Below, one piece after another: positions 1 to 7,639 of a stretch of DNA of 19,749 nt. The notes under the pieces were generated by a model, which worked only from the letters and a program-made list of their open reading frames with translations, was not told the origin of the DNA and did no database searches. Source of the stretch: JBBSIG01 sp038232215 (GTDB lineage: Bacteria; Actinomycetota; Thermoleophilia; Gaiellales; Gaiellaceae); contig JBBSIG010000013.1 in the NCBI GenBank assembly GCA_038232215.1, positions 1 to 19,749 on the forward strand. The letters run 5' to 3'. How positions within the stretch are numbered: position 1 is the stretch's first letter; the number at the start of each line of letters is the position of its first letter. The translations under genes were made by a program, and so were the position numbers.

Positions 1-223
1 CCGCCTCCCGCCAGGTGCGCCCGGCGTCGTGGGAGACTGCGAGCGGCGGCCGGCGGTCGAGGAGCGCGACCACCGTGGAGCCGGCGGCGACGGCCGCCAC
101 GAGTCGGGGAAGCTCGACGTGAGCCTCCTCTGCGGGTGGAATGTCCTCGCTCCCACCCTGCACGAGCTCGTCGTCGAGGTCGACGGCGAAGACGCCGTGG
201 GCGGTTCTGACCACGGCCTTCAC
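1..223 (-). CDS. Asp-box (BNR) repeat protein, N-terminal part, runs off the window
   Basis: Partial gene. The GTG start (221-223) overlaps the TGA stop (220-222) of the upstream sugar kinase gene as GTGA, so the two are probably co-translated. About 74 residues are visible. They begin VKAVVRTAHGVFAVDLDDE and include S-H-D-A-G-R-T-W near the window edge, an exact match to the SxDxGxTW Asp-box found in the beta-propeller blades of sialidases, sortilins and photosystem II assembly factor Ycf48-like proteins. No signal peptide is visible. The remainder lies outside the window, so the number of blades and the function cannot be judged. The Asp-box only indicates a probable beta-propeller; it does not prove glycosidase activity. 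Confidence 0.6.
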   Translation of the reverse strand, partial: MKAVVRTAHGVFAVDLDDELVQGGSEDIPPAEEAHVELPRLVAAVAAGSTVVALLDRRPPLAVSHDAGRTWREA

Positions 224-999
224 CGGGGCTCACCCCGGAGAAGAGCCGCTACGAGCGCCGTCGCGCGGCGAGCCGCCGCCGCGGGCGCTTCGCCTCCGCT
301 GCGGGCGGCGAGGTAGACGGCGGCGAACGCGTCGCCGGCGCCGGTCGGGTCGGCCGCGGTAAGGGGCGAGGCCGGAACGTCGACGGGACCACCGTCGACC
401 CAGAGGGTCGCACCCCCCGGGCCGCGGGTGACGACGACCTCCGGGATGCCGAGCGCCCCGGGCTCGAGCACACGGGCCTCCGCCTCGCCGAGCTTCAGGA
501 TGGAGACGTGCTCGAGGACCGCCGGGTCGAAGTCGGCGTCGAGCACCACGGGTCCGGTACGCCCGGGGCGGACGAGGCCCTGGCCGTCGAGCGAGAGCCG
601 CCGTCCACGTGCGAGCGCGGCGAGCGTCTCGGCCGGAAAGTCGCCGCGGACGAGCGCGGCGACGTGCACGAAGCGAATCCGCCGGTCCAGGGCGGACGCG
701 TCGCCGGGCGTCCACGGATCGCCGAGCGCGTCGACCTGCTCGCTCCGCTCGTCTCCCTCGTAGCGGAGCGAGAACCCGGCAGTGCTCGAGGCCTGGAGCA
801 CCGTGAGCGGCAGCCCGAGCGCGACGAGCGGCGGCACGAGCAGGGCGCGATCGCCCTCGGCGCAGCGGGCGAAGACGTGCGCCGGGCGCCCGAGCAGGCG
901 CAGGGCCCGAGCGGCGTGGAACGGCCCCCCGCCCACGCGGGGCGGCCCGCCGTCGATGCGGTCGAGCGAGAGGTTTCCGACTACCGCGACCGGCCGCAC
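220..999 (-). CDS. PfkB-family carbohydrate kinase
   Basis: A 259-residue ribokinase-fold kinase expected to phosphorylate a sugar or nucleoside with ATP in the cytoplasm. The N-terminus has the VVGNLSLDR strand and a G-G-G-P-F-H-A-A-R-A-L substrate-binding stretch (about 23-33). The ATP-side motif TRGPGG is at 191-196. The C-terminal PfkB signature D-P-T-G-A-G-D-A-F is at 217-225, with Asp223 as the expected catalytic base and the GAGD anion hole intact. It is slightly shorter than typical ribokinases (about 300 residues), which fits the small, lidless members of the family. The GTG start at 999 has no Shine-Dalgarno sequence but has TAGATT six bases upstream, so it may be leaderless. The substrate cannot be assigned. 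Confidence 0.88.
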   Translation of the reverse strand: MRPVAVVGNLSLDRIDGGPPRVGGGPFHAARALRLLGRPAHVFARCAEGDRALLVPPLVALGLPLTVLQASSTAGFSLRYEGDERSEQVDALGDPWTPGDASALDRRIRFVHVAALVRGDFPAETLAALARGRRLSLDGQGLVRPGRTGPVVLDADFDPAVLEHVSILKLGEAEARVLEPGALGIPEVVVTRGPGGATLWVDGGPVDVPASPLTAADPTGAGDAFAAVYLAARSGGEAPAAAARRATALVAALLRGEPR

Positions 1000-1005
1000 G
1001 GCGCG

Positions 1006-1011
1006 AATCTA
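1006..1011 (-). promoter_or_regulatory. Candidate -10 box, leaderless PfkB-kinase transcript
   Basis: Read on the minus strand this is TAGATT, matching the actinobacterial TANNNT -10 pattern. It is followed by six bases and then the GTG start of the kinase gene at 999. No ribosome-binding site is visible, so the transcript probably starts at or next to the GTG. No convincing -35 is seen. This is a pattern match only. Confidence 0.35.
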
Positions 1012-1073
1012 GCCATCCCTCTGCGGCGACGCGACGGGTCGTAGCCCGCCGGGACGGGAGAGTGGGCGGGCAG

Positions 1074-1102
1074 TTGCATGGGCATTACCTATGCGTTAGC
1101 GT
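1074..1102 (+). promoter_or_regulatory. Candidate promoter of the ferritin-like/mod operon
   Basis: TTGCAT (1074-1079) and TAGCGT (1097-1102) are separated by 17 bases, a good -35/-10 arrangement for a housekeeping actinobacterial sigma factor. The GTG start at 1109 lies six bases after the -10 with no Shine-Dalgarno sequence, so the operon's first gene is probably translated from a leaderless mRNA. The promoter lies between divergent genes (kinase to the left). The sequence around it contains GCAT/ATGC repeats (1076-1094) that could bind a regulator, but no known molybdate operator is recognised. Confidence 0.4.
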
Positions 1103-1108
1103 CGCGCC

Positions 1109-1681
1109 GTGGCGGCGACGAGAGCCGACTTTCTCAGAGGTGGGCTCGCGCTCGCCGGCTCGGCGGCGCTCGCGGGGACGATCGCGCCTCGTGCTCTCGG
1201 AGCCGACGAGACCGACCTCGCCTGGGCACGACTCGGGGTCGGAACCGAGATCCTGGGCACCGAGCTGTACCGGAGCGCGCTCGCCTCCGGGAGGTTCACC
1301 GGCGCGGAGGCCTTTGAGCTGCGACGCGCGCTCGCGCACGAGCGTGAGCACCTCCAGGCGCTCCGCGGCGTGCTCGGGAAGGATGCGCCGAGCGAGGACG
1401 ATTTCGACGTCTCCTTGCCGGCACGGACGTTCGCCTCCCGTACGACGGCGGCGGCGATGGGGCGGCGGCTCGAGATCACCTTTCTGGGCTCGTACCTCGG
1501 CGCGGTCGCCGCAGTCGTCGACGACGATCTGCGCTCGACCCTCGGCCGGATCGCCGCTGCCCAAGCCGGCCATCTCGCGTTCTGGCACGGCGTCACGGGC
1601 GGCTCGACCGTGGGCCGCTCGTTTCCGCTCTCGCTCGACATCGACCGCGCCTCGACCGCGCTCGAGCCGTACGGTGTCTAG
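1109..1681 (+). CDS. Secreted ferritin-like domain protein
   Basis: 190 residues. The N-terminus TRADFLRGGLALAGSAALAG resembles a Tat signal (compare TRRDFLRGG) but has only one arginine of the pair, so export through Tat or Sec is uncertain. The rest is a four-helix ferritin-like domain of the type found in actinobacterial secreted proteins. Candidate metal ligands are Glu47/Glu52, the E-R-E-H box at 78-81, Glu122, and Q-A-G-H at 152-155, where families of this kind usually carry a second ExxH. The Glu-to-Gln change could weaken a di-metal site. It is the first gene of the mod run and overlaps the next gene by 8 bp. The linkage to a molybdate importer suggests a role in metal handling or redox at the envelope, but that is inference. 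The GTG at 1109 is chosen because the signal-like helix starts directly after it. Confidence 0.75.
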   Translation: MAATRADFLRGGLALAGSAALAGTIAPRALGADETDLAWARLGVGTEILGTELYRSALASGRFTGAEAFELRRALAHEREHLQALRGVLGKDAPSEDDFDVSLPARTFASRTTAAAMGRRLEITFLGSYLGAVAAVVDDDLRSTLGRIAAAQAGHLAFWHGVTGGSTVGRSFPLSLDIDRASTALEPYGV

Positions 1682-2048
1682 AGCCGCCTACACGGCGAGC
1701 GAGGCGGCGCGGGCGCTCGGGATCAGTCTCGACACGCTCCGTCGCTGGGACCGCCAAGGCCGGATCGCGGTCGAGCGGGACAGCGCGAATCGTCGCGCCG
1801 TCCCCGCGAGCGAGATCGACCGGCTGCGGGGCGTGGAGGGAGGTGCCGGGAGCGCTCGGAACCGCTTCCGGGGAACCGTGCGAGAGGTCAAGGTCGAGGG
1901 CCTGCTCGCGCAGGTGGAGCTGATCGCCGACAGCCCGGCGCGGGTCGTCGCGGTCATCACCCGCGAGGCGGTCGAGGAGCTCGGCCTCGAGCCCGGGATG
2001 CAAGCCACCGCCGTGGTCAAGGCGACCTCCGTGATGGTGGAGCGATGA
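1674..2048 (+). CDS. HTH-Mop (TOBE) molybdate-responsive protein
   Basis: 124 residues from a GTG at 1674 that lies inside the end of the preceding gene (8 bp overlap). Residues 5-50 are an excisionase/MerR-like helix-turn-helix: YTASEAARALGISLDTLRRW, then a wing ending in IDRLRG. Residues 64-124 are a Mop domain (N-R-F-R-G-T-V, then V-A-V-I-T-R-E-A, then A-T-A-V-V-K-A-T-S-V-M-V), the small barrel that binds molybdate or tungstate in ModE, Mop and ModC. The protein may sense oxyanion and control the mod operon, or be a molybdate-storage protein with a DNA-binding domain. The reading frame stays open upstream to 1062, but that part is out of frame with the ferritin-like gene and is not used. 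It ends in an ATGA overlap with modA. Confidence 0.85.
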   Translation: MSRAAYTASEAARALGISLDTLRRWDRQGRIAVERDSANRRAVPASEIDRLRGVEGGAGSARNRFRGTVREVKVEGLLAQVELIADSPARVVAVITREAVEELGLEPGMQATAVVKATSVMVER

Positions 2049-2782
2049 GGCGGCTCCTCCTCGCAGGCGCGGTGGCGGCGGCGCTTGCCCTGCCGGCGAC
2101 CACCGCCGCTGTGAGCCGGATCACGGTCTTCGCCGCGGCTTCGCTGACGGAGGTCTTCCCGAAGATCGACGCGGGCCCCCGGTACGCGTTCGGCGGCTCC
2201 GACTCGCTCGCGCTCCAGATCAGGAACGGCGCGCTCGCCGACGTGCTCGCGGCCGCGAGCCCTGTGCAGCCCGAGGCGCTCTTCGCCCAGGGGCTCGTCC
2301 TGCGGCCGGTCGTCTTCGCGACCAACCGGCTCGCGCTCGTCGTCCCCACCTCGAACCCGGCGCGAATCAGGTCGGTCTTCGACCTGCGCCGGGACGGGAT
2401 CAAGCTCGTCATCGGAACACCGCGGGTGCCGATCGGCGCCTATACGCGGCAGGTGCTGTCGCGCCTCGGTATCTCCGTTCCCGCGTTGCGGAACGTGGTC
2501 AGCGAGGAGACGGACGTGAAGGGCATCGTGGCGAAGGTCGCGCTCGGGGAGGCGGACGCCGGGTTCGTGTACGTCACGGACGCGCGGCCGGTGGCGGACC
2601 GGGTACGGATCGTCCGGCTGCCGTCCTGGGCGCAGCCGAAGGTGCGCTACGAGATCGCGGTCGTGAAGGGCAGCGCGAATCGTGCGGCTGCGCAGGCCTT
2701 CGTCGACCGCGTGCTCTCGTCGACCGGCCGGGCGCGGCTCGTCGCGGGCGGCTTTGGCGTTCCGAAGTCGCCCGGGAGATGA
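2045..2782 (+). CDS. modA: Molybdate/tungstate ABC transporter substrate-binding protein ModA
   Basis: 245 residues. A Sec signal peptide (residues 1 to about 22, MRRLLLAGAVAAALALPATTA) is followed by the family's first strand ITVFAAASLTEVF, where A-A-A-S-L supplies oxyanion-binding serine and backbone groups. Further family landmarks are F-G-G-S-D-S-L-A-L-Q-I (about 50-60), A-D-V-L-A-A-A-S (about 65-72), F-A-T-N-R-L-A-L-V-V-P, and the late A-D-A-G-F-V-Y-V-T-D-A segment. There is no lipobox cysteine, so the protein is free or anchored in some other way. The start ATG overlaps the stop of the HTH-Mop gene (ATGA), and its own stop overlaps modB the same way. Molybdate and tungstate cannot be told apart from sequence. 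Confidence 0.93.
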   Translation: MRRLLLAGAVAAALALPATTAAVSRITVFAAASLTEVFPKIDAGPRYAFGGSDSLALQIRNGALADVLAAASPVQPEALFAQGLVLRPVVFATNRLALVVPTSNPARIRSVFDLRRDGIKLVIGTPRVPIGAYTRQVLSRLGISVPALRNVVSEETDVKGIVAKVALGEADAGFVYVTDARPVADRVRIVRLPSWAQPKVRYEIAVVKGSANRAAAQAFVDRVLSSTGRARLVAGGFGVPKSPGR

Positions 2783-3603
2783 GGGCGCTCTTCGCCGGCG
2801 TCCTCGTCGCGGCGACGGCGCTCGCGCTCGCCTTCCTGCTCCTCCCCGTCGCCGCGCTCTTCCTGCGCGCATCCCCGGGAGACCTCGTCTCGCAGCTCGG
2901 TGACGGGGTGGCCCGGGACGCGCTCGCCGTCAGTCTCAGGACGAGCGCGATCGCGCACGCGGCGGTTCTGCTCGTGGGCACTCCGGCCGCCTACGTGCTG
3001 GCGCGGAGCCGGTTTCCAGGGCGGGGGTTCGTGCTGACGCTCGTCGAGCTGCCGCTCGTGCTGCCGCCTGCGGTCGCGGGCATCGCGCTCCTCGCGACCT
3101 TCGGTCGCTTCGGCCTGCTCGGCGGCACCCTCCGCGCGCTCGGGATCGACATCTCGTTCACGCAGACCGCGGTCGTCCTCGCCGTCGCCTTCGTCGAGAG
3201 CCCGTTCTACCTCCGCGGCGCGATCGCGGCCTTCGAGGCGGTGGAGAGCGATCTGCTCGACGCGGCCCGCACGCTCGGCGCCTCGCCCGCCCGCGTCTTC
3301 GCGCGCGTGGCGCTGCCGCTGGCAGCCGGCGGCCTCGGCGCTGCGTCGGCGCTGGCTCTCGCGCGGGGCCTCGGCGAGTTCGGTGCGACCATCATCTTCG
3401 CGGGCAGCCTCCGGGGGGTGACCCAGACGCTGCCGCTCGCCATCTACGCCGACTTCGAGCTCGACTTCGACCAGGCCCTTGCGATCAGCGCGCTCTTCGT
3501 GCTGGTCGGCGCGGCCATCCTCGTCGTGCTGAAGTTGCTCCCGGGATGGGCTCGCTACGCCTCGACGTCTCCGTACCGCTCCGTACCTTCGGGCTCGAGC
3601 TAG
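2779..3603 (+). CDS. modB: Molybdate ABC transporter permease ModB
   Basis: 274 residues, an integral membrane permease with about six hydrophobic segments. Typical ModB motifs are L-P-L-V-L-P-P-A-V-A-G (91-101), the cytoplasmic EAA loop from Glu153 through D-A-A-R-T-L-G-A to A-L-P (about 153-180), A-R-G-L-G-E-F-G-A-T-I-I-F-A-G (195-209), and T-Q-T-L-P-L-A-I-Y (215-223). The EAA loop contacts the ModC ATPase. The start overlaps the modA stop by 4 bp, and the last 58 bp overlap modC. The C-terminal tail after about residue 255 (polar, Ser/Pro-rich) lies in the overlap and may be a dispensable read-through extension. Confidence 0.93.
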   Translation: MRALFAGVLVAATALALAFLLLPVAALFLRASPGDLVSQLGDGVARDALAVSLRTSAIAHAAVLLVGTPAAYVLARSRFPGRGFVLTLVELPLVLPPAVAGIALLATFGRFGLLGGTLRALGIDISFTQTAVVLAVAFVESPFYLRGAIAAFEAVESDLLDAARTLGASPARVFARVALPLAAGGLGAASALALARGLGEFGATIIFAGSLRGVTQTLPLAIYADFELDFDQALAISALFVLVGAAILVVLKLLPGWARYASTSPYRSVPSGSS

Positions 3604-4574
3604 CGCTCGAGCTCGAGCGCGAGACGGTCGCGCTCGTCGGGCCCTCCGGCGCCGGCAAGACGACGGTGCTGCGGTCGATCGCCGGCCTCGTCCGTCCCGA
3701 GCGCGGCTCGATCGTCTGCGACGGCGAGACCTGGCTCGATAGGGGGCGCGGCGTCGACTGGCCGCCCGAGAGGCGCTCGGTCGGGCTCGTCTTCCAGGAG
3801 TACGCGCTGTTCCCGCACCTGAGCGTGGAGCGAAACGTCGCCTTCGGCGGCGCCCGCGAGCCGGCCGACCTGCTGCGCCGGCTCGGCATCGGCCACCTCG
3901 CGCGGGCGAAGCCCGGCCGGCTGTCGGGCGGCGAGCGCCAGCGTGTCGCCCTCGCGCGCGCGCTCGGGCGAGGGCCGAAGGTGCTGCTGCTCGACGAGCC
4001 GATGTCAGCGCTCGACCCGCACACGCGGGCGGGCGTCCGGGGTGAGCTCCGCTCGCTGCTCGCAGAGCTGGAGCTGCCCACTCTGCTCGTCACTCACGAT
4101 TTCGAGGATGCGGCCGCGCTCGCCGATCGCGTCGGCGTCCTCGTCGACGGGCGCCTGCGCCAGCTCGCGCGGCCCGCCGATCTCGTGGCGGCTCCGGCTG
4201 ACCCCTTCGTCGCCGGCTTCGCCGGCGGAAACGTGCTCTCGGGCGAGGCCCGCCCGGGCGCGAGCGGGCTCACGGAGGTCGCGATCGGGACCGGGACCGT
4301 CTACTCGACCGACGAGACGGTGGGCCGCGTGCACCTCGTGGTGTACCCGTGGGACGTGTCGATCGCCCGCGAGGCCCCCGCCGACTCGGCGCTCAACCAC
4401 GTGCGGGGCCAGATCGTTTCGATCGTCCCGCTCGGCAACCGGGTCCGCGTCCGGGTCGGCGAGCTCACCGCGGAGGTGACGGCGTCGTCGGCCGAGCGCC
4501 TCGGGCTCGAGCGGGGGCAGACCGTGGTGGCGTCGTTCAAGGCCACGGGCACGCGGCTCCTCGGAGTTCGGTGA
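3546..4574 (+). CDS. modC: Molybdate ABC transporter ATP-binding protein ModC
   Basis: 342 residues, the ATPase that powers molybdate uptake. Walker A is G-P-S-G-A-G-K-T at 32-39, the Q-loop glutamine is Gln84 (VFQEYALFP), the ABC signature L-S-G-G-E is at 126-130, Walker B V-L-L-L-D-E-P is at 146-152, and the switch histidine is His184 (LVTHD). Residues from about 230 form the C-terminal Mop/TOBE regulatory domain, ending F-K-A-T-G-T-R-L-L-G-V. The ATG at 3546 is inside modB and leaves a 58 bp overlap. It is preferred because the first beta-strand of the ATPase fold begins right after it. This is the last gene of the run and faces the aconitase gene. Confidence 0.93.
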   Translation: MGSLRLDVSVPLRTFGLELALELERETVALVGPSGAGKTTVLRSIAGLVRPERGSIVCDGETWLDRGRGVDWPPERRSVGLVFQEYALFPHLSVERNVAFGGAREPADLLRRLGIGHLARAKPGRLSGGERQRVALARALGRGPKVLLLDEPMSALDPHTRAGVRGELRSLLAELELPTLLVTHDFEDAAALADRVGVLVDGRLRQLARPADLVAAPADPFVAGFAGGNVLSGEARPGASGLTEVAIGTGTVYSTDETVGRVHLVVYPWDVSIAREAPADSALNHVRGQIVSIVPLGNRVRVRVGELTAEVTASSAERLGLERGQTVVASFKATGTRLLGVR

Positions 4575-4855
4575 CGGAGGCTCCGCTCCGCTCGCGCTCG
4601 ACCACCGACCCGGCTCGCGTGTGACCCTCGTCGTCGTCTCCGGCGCCGAGGTCCGCGCAATGTCACACACTCGGCACGAACCGCCCCTTGACACGTCACA
4701 GTGCCTGGCACCGTCAGGGAATGTCCACAGCCTTCCGGGCGGAGAGGAAGCGTACGAAAGCCCGCTGCTTCGCAGAGCGGCGCTGAGTTGTGGAACGTTT
4801 GTGACGGTGCCTGGCACCTGGAAGCGGGCGGCCAGGCGGCGGGCGCCGAGCCGCG
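4575..4855. other. Convergent intergenic gap with REP-like pair
   Basis: This gap separates the ends of modC (plus) and the aconitase gene (minus). Nothing codes convincingly here. A short CGGAG/CTCCG repeat (4575-4585) directly after the modC stop could form a weak hairpin. The main content is the inverted palindrome pair at 4701-4818, listed separately. Confidence 0.5.
4701..4818. repeat. Inverted pair of REP-like palindromes (possible REPIN/BIME)
   Basis: Two copies of a 12-13 base palindromic core, GTGCC-T-GGCACC, lie at 4701-4712 and 4806-4818. When the second copy is reverse-complemented, the similarity extends past the core: both read GGCACCGTCA, and both then carry TCCACA about 7 bases later (4724-4729 in the first copy; TGTGGA at 4789-4794 in the second). 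The two copies are therefore arranged head-to-head about 75 bases apart and could fold into one long cruciform or hairpin. Position between convergent genes is typical of REP elements, which can act as bidirectional terminators or mRNA stabilisers. No transposase of the REP-associated type is present in the window. Confidence 0.5.
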
Positions 4856-7621
4856 TCAGCCGCGCAGGAGGCGGCGGAGCACGTACGGCAGGATGCCGCC
4901 GTGCCGGAAGTAGTCGCGCTCGCGCGGAGTGTCGAGGCGCACCCGCACCCGGAACTCGGTGTCGTCCGCCCGCACCGTCACCTCGCGCGCCGTCCCGTTC
5001 TCGATCCCGGAGATCCCGAACGTCTCGCGTCCGCTCAGGCCGAGGCTCGCGGGTGTGTCGCCGGCCAGGAACTGGAGCGGCAGGATCCCCATCATCAGGA
5101 GGTTCGAGCGGTGAATCCGCTCGTAGCTCACGGCGACGACCGCACGAACGCCGAGCAGGTTCGGGCCCTTGGCGGCCCAGTCGCGCGACGAGCCGGAGCC
5201 ATACTCCTGGCCCGCGATCACGATCAGCGGCACGCCCTCGTCGAGGTAGCGCCGCGAGGCCTCGAAGATGGTCGTGAGCTCGCCGTCCGGGAGGTGCACC
5301 GTCACCGTGCCCTCGCTGCCGGGGGCGAGCAGATTGCGCAGGCGGACGTTGGCGAACGTGCCGCGCACCATCACCTCGTCGTTGCCGCGTCTCGAGCCGT
5401 ACGAGTTGAAGTCGCTCCGCTCGACGCCCTGCTCGACCAGGTAGCGCCCCGCCGGGCTGTCCGGCCGGATCGCGCCGGCCGGCGAGATGTGGTCGGTCGT
5501 CACGCTGTCGCCGACCATGACGAGCACGCGGGCGCCGGCGAGATCCCCGACGGGCGCAGGCTCCTGGCTCATGCCGTCGAAGTAGGGCGGCCGTCTGATG
5601 TAGGTGGAGTCGGGCCACGCATAGAGGTCCCCCGAGGGGATCTCGAGGCTGTTCCAGCGCTCGTCGCCGGCGAAGACGTCCGCGTACGTGCGCCTGAACA
5701 TCTCCTCGCGCACGGCTTCGTCGATCGTCTGCTGGATCTCGGCGGGCGAGGGCCAGAGCTCGTGCAGGAAGACGTCATTCCCGCTCTCGTCCACGCCGAG
5801 CGGCTCCGTCACGAGATCCACGTCCATACGACCCACGAGCGCGTAGGCGACGACGAGCGGCGGTGAGGCGAGGTAGTTCGCCTTCACCTCCGAGTGGATG
5901 CGGGCCTCGAAGTTGCGGTTGCCGGAGAGCACCGCACAGACGACGAGCTCGCCCTCCTCGATCGCCTCCGAGATCGGCGCGGAGAGCGGGCCGGAGTTGC
6001 CGATGCAGGTCGTGCAGCCGTAGCCGACGAGCCCGAAGCCGAGCTGCTCGAGCGCGGGGGTCAGGCCCGCGGCGTCGAGGTACTCGGTCACGACCTTCGA
6101 CCCGGGCGCCAGGCTCGACTTCACCCACGGCTTTCGTGTGAGGCCCCGCTCGACCGCCCGCCGGGCGAGCAGGCCGGCGCCCACCATCACGCTCGGGTTG
6201 GACGTGTTCGTGCAGCTCGTGATCGCCGCGATCACGACGCTCCCGTGCTCGAGCTCGTAGTCCTCGTCCCGAACGGCGACGGCTCGCCGCGGCTTCTCGA
6301 CGAGCGCCACCGACGCGGCCGGAAGCGCGCGGGCCTCCTCCCCGAGCGGCTCGCCGCCCGGCGCGGTCGACGACGGGGGGTCGCTCGCCGGGAAGGAGTC
6401 CGCCACCTCCTTGTCCTGCGTCCCGTTGCCGTAGCCGACGCCGAACGTCTCGAGCGAGCCGAGGAAGGAGGCCTTCGCCTCGCGCAACGGCACGCGATCC
6501 TGAGGACGACGCGGCCCCGCGAGGCTCGGCTCAACCGCCGACAGGTCGAGGGCGACGACCTGCGAGTAGGTCGGCGACTCGCTCGGATCGTGCCAGAGCC
6601 CCTGCTCCTTGCAGTAGGCCTCCACGAGCTCGACCCGGTGCGGGTCGCGCGCGGTCAGGCGCAGGTAGCGCGTCGTCTCCTCGTCGACCGGGAAGAAGCC
6701 GCACGTCGCGCCGTACTCGGGCGACATGTTGCCGAGCGTCGCCCGGTCTGCGAGCGGCAGCCCGACGAGGCCCTCGCCGAAGTACTCGACGAACTTCCCC
6801 ACCACGCCGGTCTCGCGCAGGATCTGGGTGACCGTGAGCACGAGGTCGGTCGCCGTCGCGCCCTCGGGCAGTTCGCCCGTGAGCCGGAAGCCGACCACCT
6901 GCGGCACGAGCATCGAGAGCGGCTCGCCGAGCATCGCGGCCTCGGCCTCGATGCCGCCCACGCCCCACCCGAGCACGCCCAGGCCGTTCACCATGGTCGT
7001 GTGCGAGTCGGTGCCGACGAGCGTGTCCGGGTAGGCGCACCCGTCGCGCGCCTCGACCACGCGCGCCAGGTACTCGAGGTTGATCTGGTGGACGATCCCC
7101 GTGTCGGGCGGGACGACCTGGAAGTTGTCGAACGCGGTCTGACCCCAGCGCAGGAACGCGTAGCGCTCGCGGTTCCGCTCGAACTCGAGCTCGGCGTTGC
7201 GTGCAAATGCGAAGCGGCTCGCGAACTCGTCGACCTGCACCGAGTGGTCGATCACGAGCTCGGACGGCAGGAGCGGGTTGATCCGAGCCGGGTCGCCGCC
7301 GAGGTCGCGCATCGCGTGGCGCATGGCCGCGAGGTCGACGACCGCCGGCACCCCGGTGAAGTCCTGGAGCAGTACGCGGGCCGGCGTGAACGAGATCTCG
7401 CGGCTCGGCTCCTCGCCCGCGGCCCACGTGGCGACCGCCTCGACGTCCGCGCCCGTCACCGCCTCGCCGTCCTCGAGCCGCAGGACGTTCTCGAGCAGGA
7501 TCTTCAGCGTGTATGGCAGGCGCGCGACGTCGTAGCGGCCCTGGAGGGCGTCCAGCCGGAAGATCTCGTAGCTCCGGCCGCCGACGGTCAGGGACGAGCG
7601 CGCCGAGAAGCTGTCCACCAC
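4856..7621 (-). CDS. acnA: Aconitate hydratase AcnA
   Basis: 921 residues, the cytosolic [4Fe-4S] enzyme that interconverts citrate and isocitrate in the TCA cycle. Cluster cysteines are Cys470 in I-T-S-C-T-N-T-S-N-P-S and Cys536/Cys539 in G-Y-G-C-T-T-C-I-G-N-S-G. G-T-D-S-H-T-T-M-V-N-G-L-G is at about 203-215, and the C-terminal swivel domain carries Y-G-S-G-S-S-R-D-W-A-A-K-G. The length matches AcnA/IRP-type enzymes. A low-complexity stretch at about 401-440 (S-F-P-A-S-D-P-P-S) sits between domains. The frame opens with two consecutive GTG codons (7619-7621 and 7616-7618); GAGGG just upstream suits the second slightly better. Only a hairpin and 66 bp separate it from the upstream collagen-like gene. 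Confidence 0.97.
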   Translation of the reverse strand: MVDSFSARSSLTVGGRSYEIFRLDALQGRYDVARLPYTLKILLENVLRLEDGEAVTGADVEAVATWAAGEEPSREISFTPARVLLQDFTGVPAVVDLAAMRHAMRDLGGDPARINPLLPSELVIDHSVQVDEFASRFAFARNAELEFERNRERYAFLRWGQTAFDNFQVVPPDTGIVHQINLEYLARVVEARDGCAYPDTLVGTDSHTTMVNGLGVLGWGVGGIEAEAAMLGEPLSMLVPQVVGFRLTGELPEGATATDLVLTVTQILRETGVVGKFVEYFGEGLVGLPLADRATLGNMSPEYGATCGFFPVDEETTRYLRLTARDPHRVELVEAYCKEQGLWHDPSESPTYSQVVALDLSAVEPSLAGPRRPQDRVPLREAKASFLGSLETFGVGYGNGTQDKEVADSFPASDPPSSTAPGGEPLGEEARALPAASVALVEKPRRAVAVRDEDYELEHGSVVIAAITSCTNTSNPSVMVGAGLLARRAVERGLTRKPWVKSSLAPGSKVVTEYLDAAGLTPALEQLGFGLVGYGCTTCIGNSGPLSAPISEAIEEGELVVCAVLSGNRNFEARIHSEVKANYLASPPLVVAYALVGRMDVDLVTEPLGVDESGNDVFLHELWPSPAEIQQTIDEAVREEMFRRTYADVFAGDERWNSLEIPSGDLYAWPDSTYIRRPPYFDGMSQEPAPVGDLAGARVLVMVGDSVTTDHISPAGAIRPDSPAGRYLVEQGVERSDFNSYGSRRGNDEVMVRGTFANVRLRNLLAPGSEGTVTVHLPDGELTTIFEASRRYLDEGVPLIVIAGQEYGSGSSRDWAAKGPNLLGVRAVVAVSYERIHRSNLLMMGILPLQFLAGDTPASLGLSGRETFGISGIENGTAREVTVRADDTEFRVRVRLDTPRERDYFRHGGILPYVLRRLLRG

Positions 7622-7639
7622 GCCCTCGATTCAATCAGA

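Noticed and set aside
1062..1673. N-terminal extension of the HTH-Mop protein to position 1062
   Set aside because: This part overlaps the ferritin-like gene in another frame and reads as Ser/Arg-rich noise. The helix-turn-helix begins directly after the GTG at 1674.
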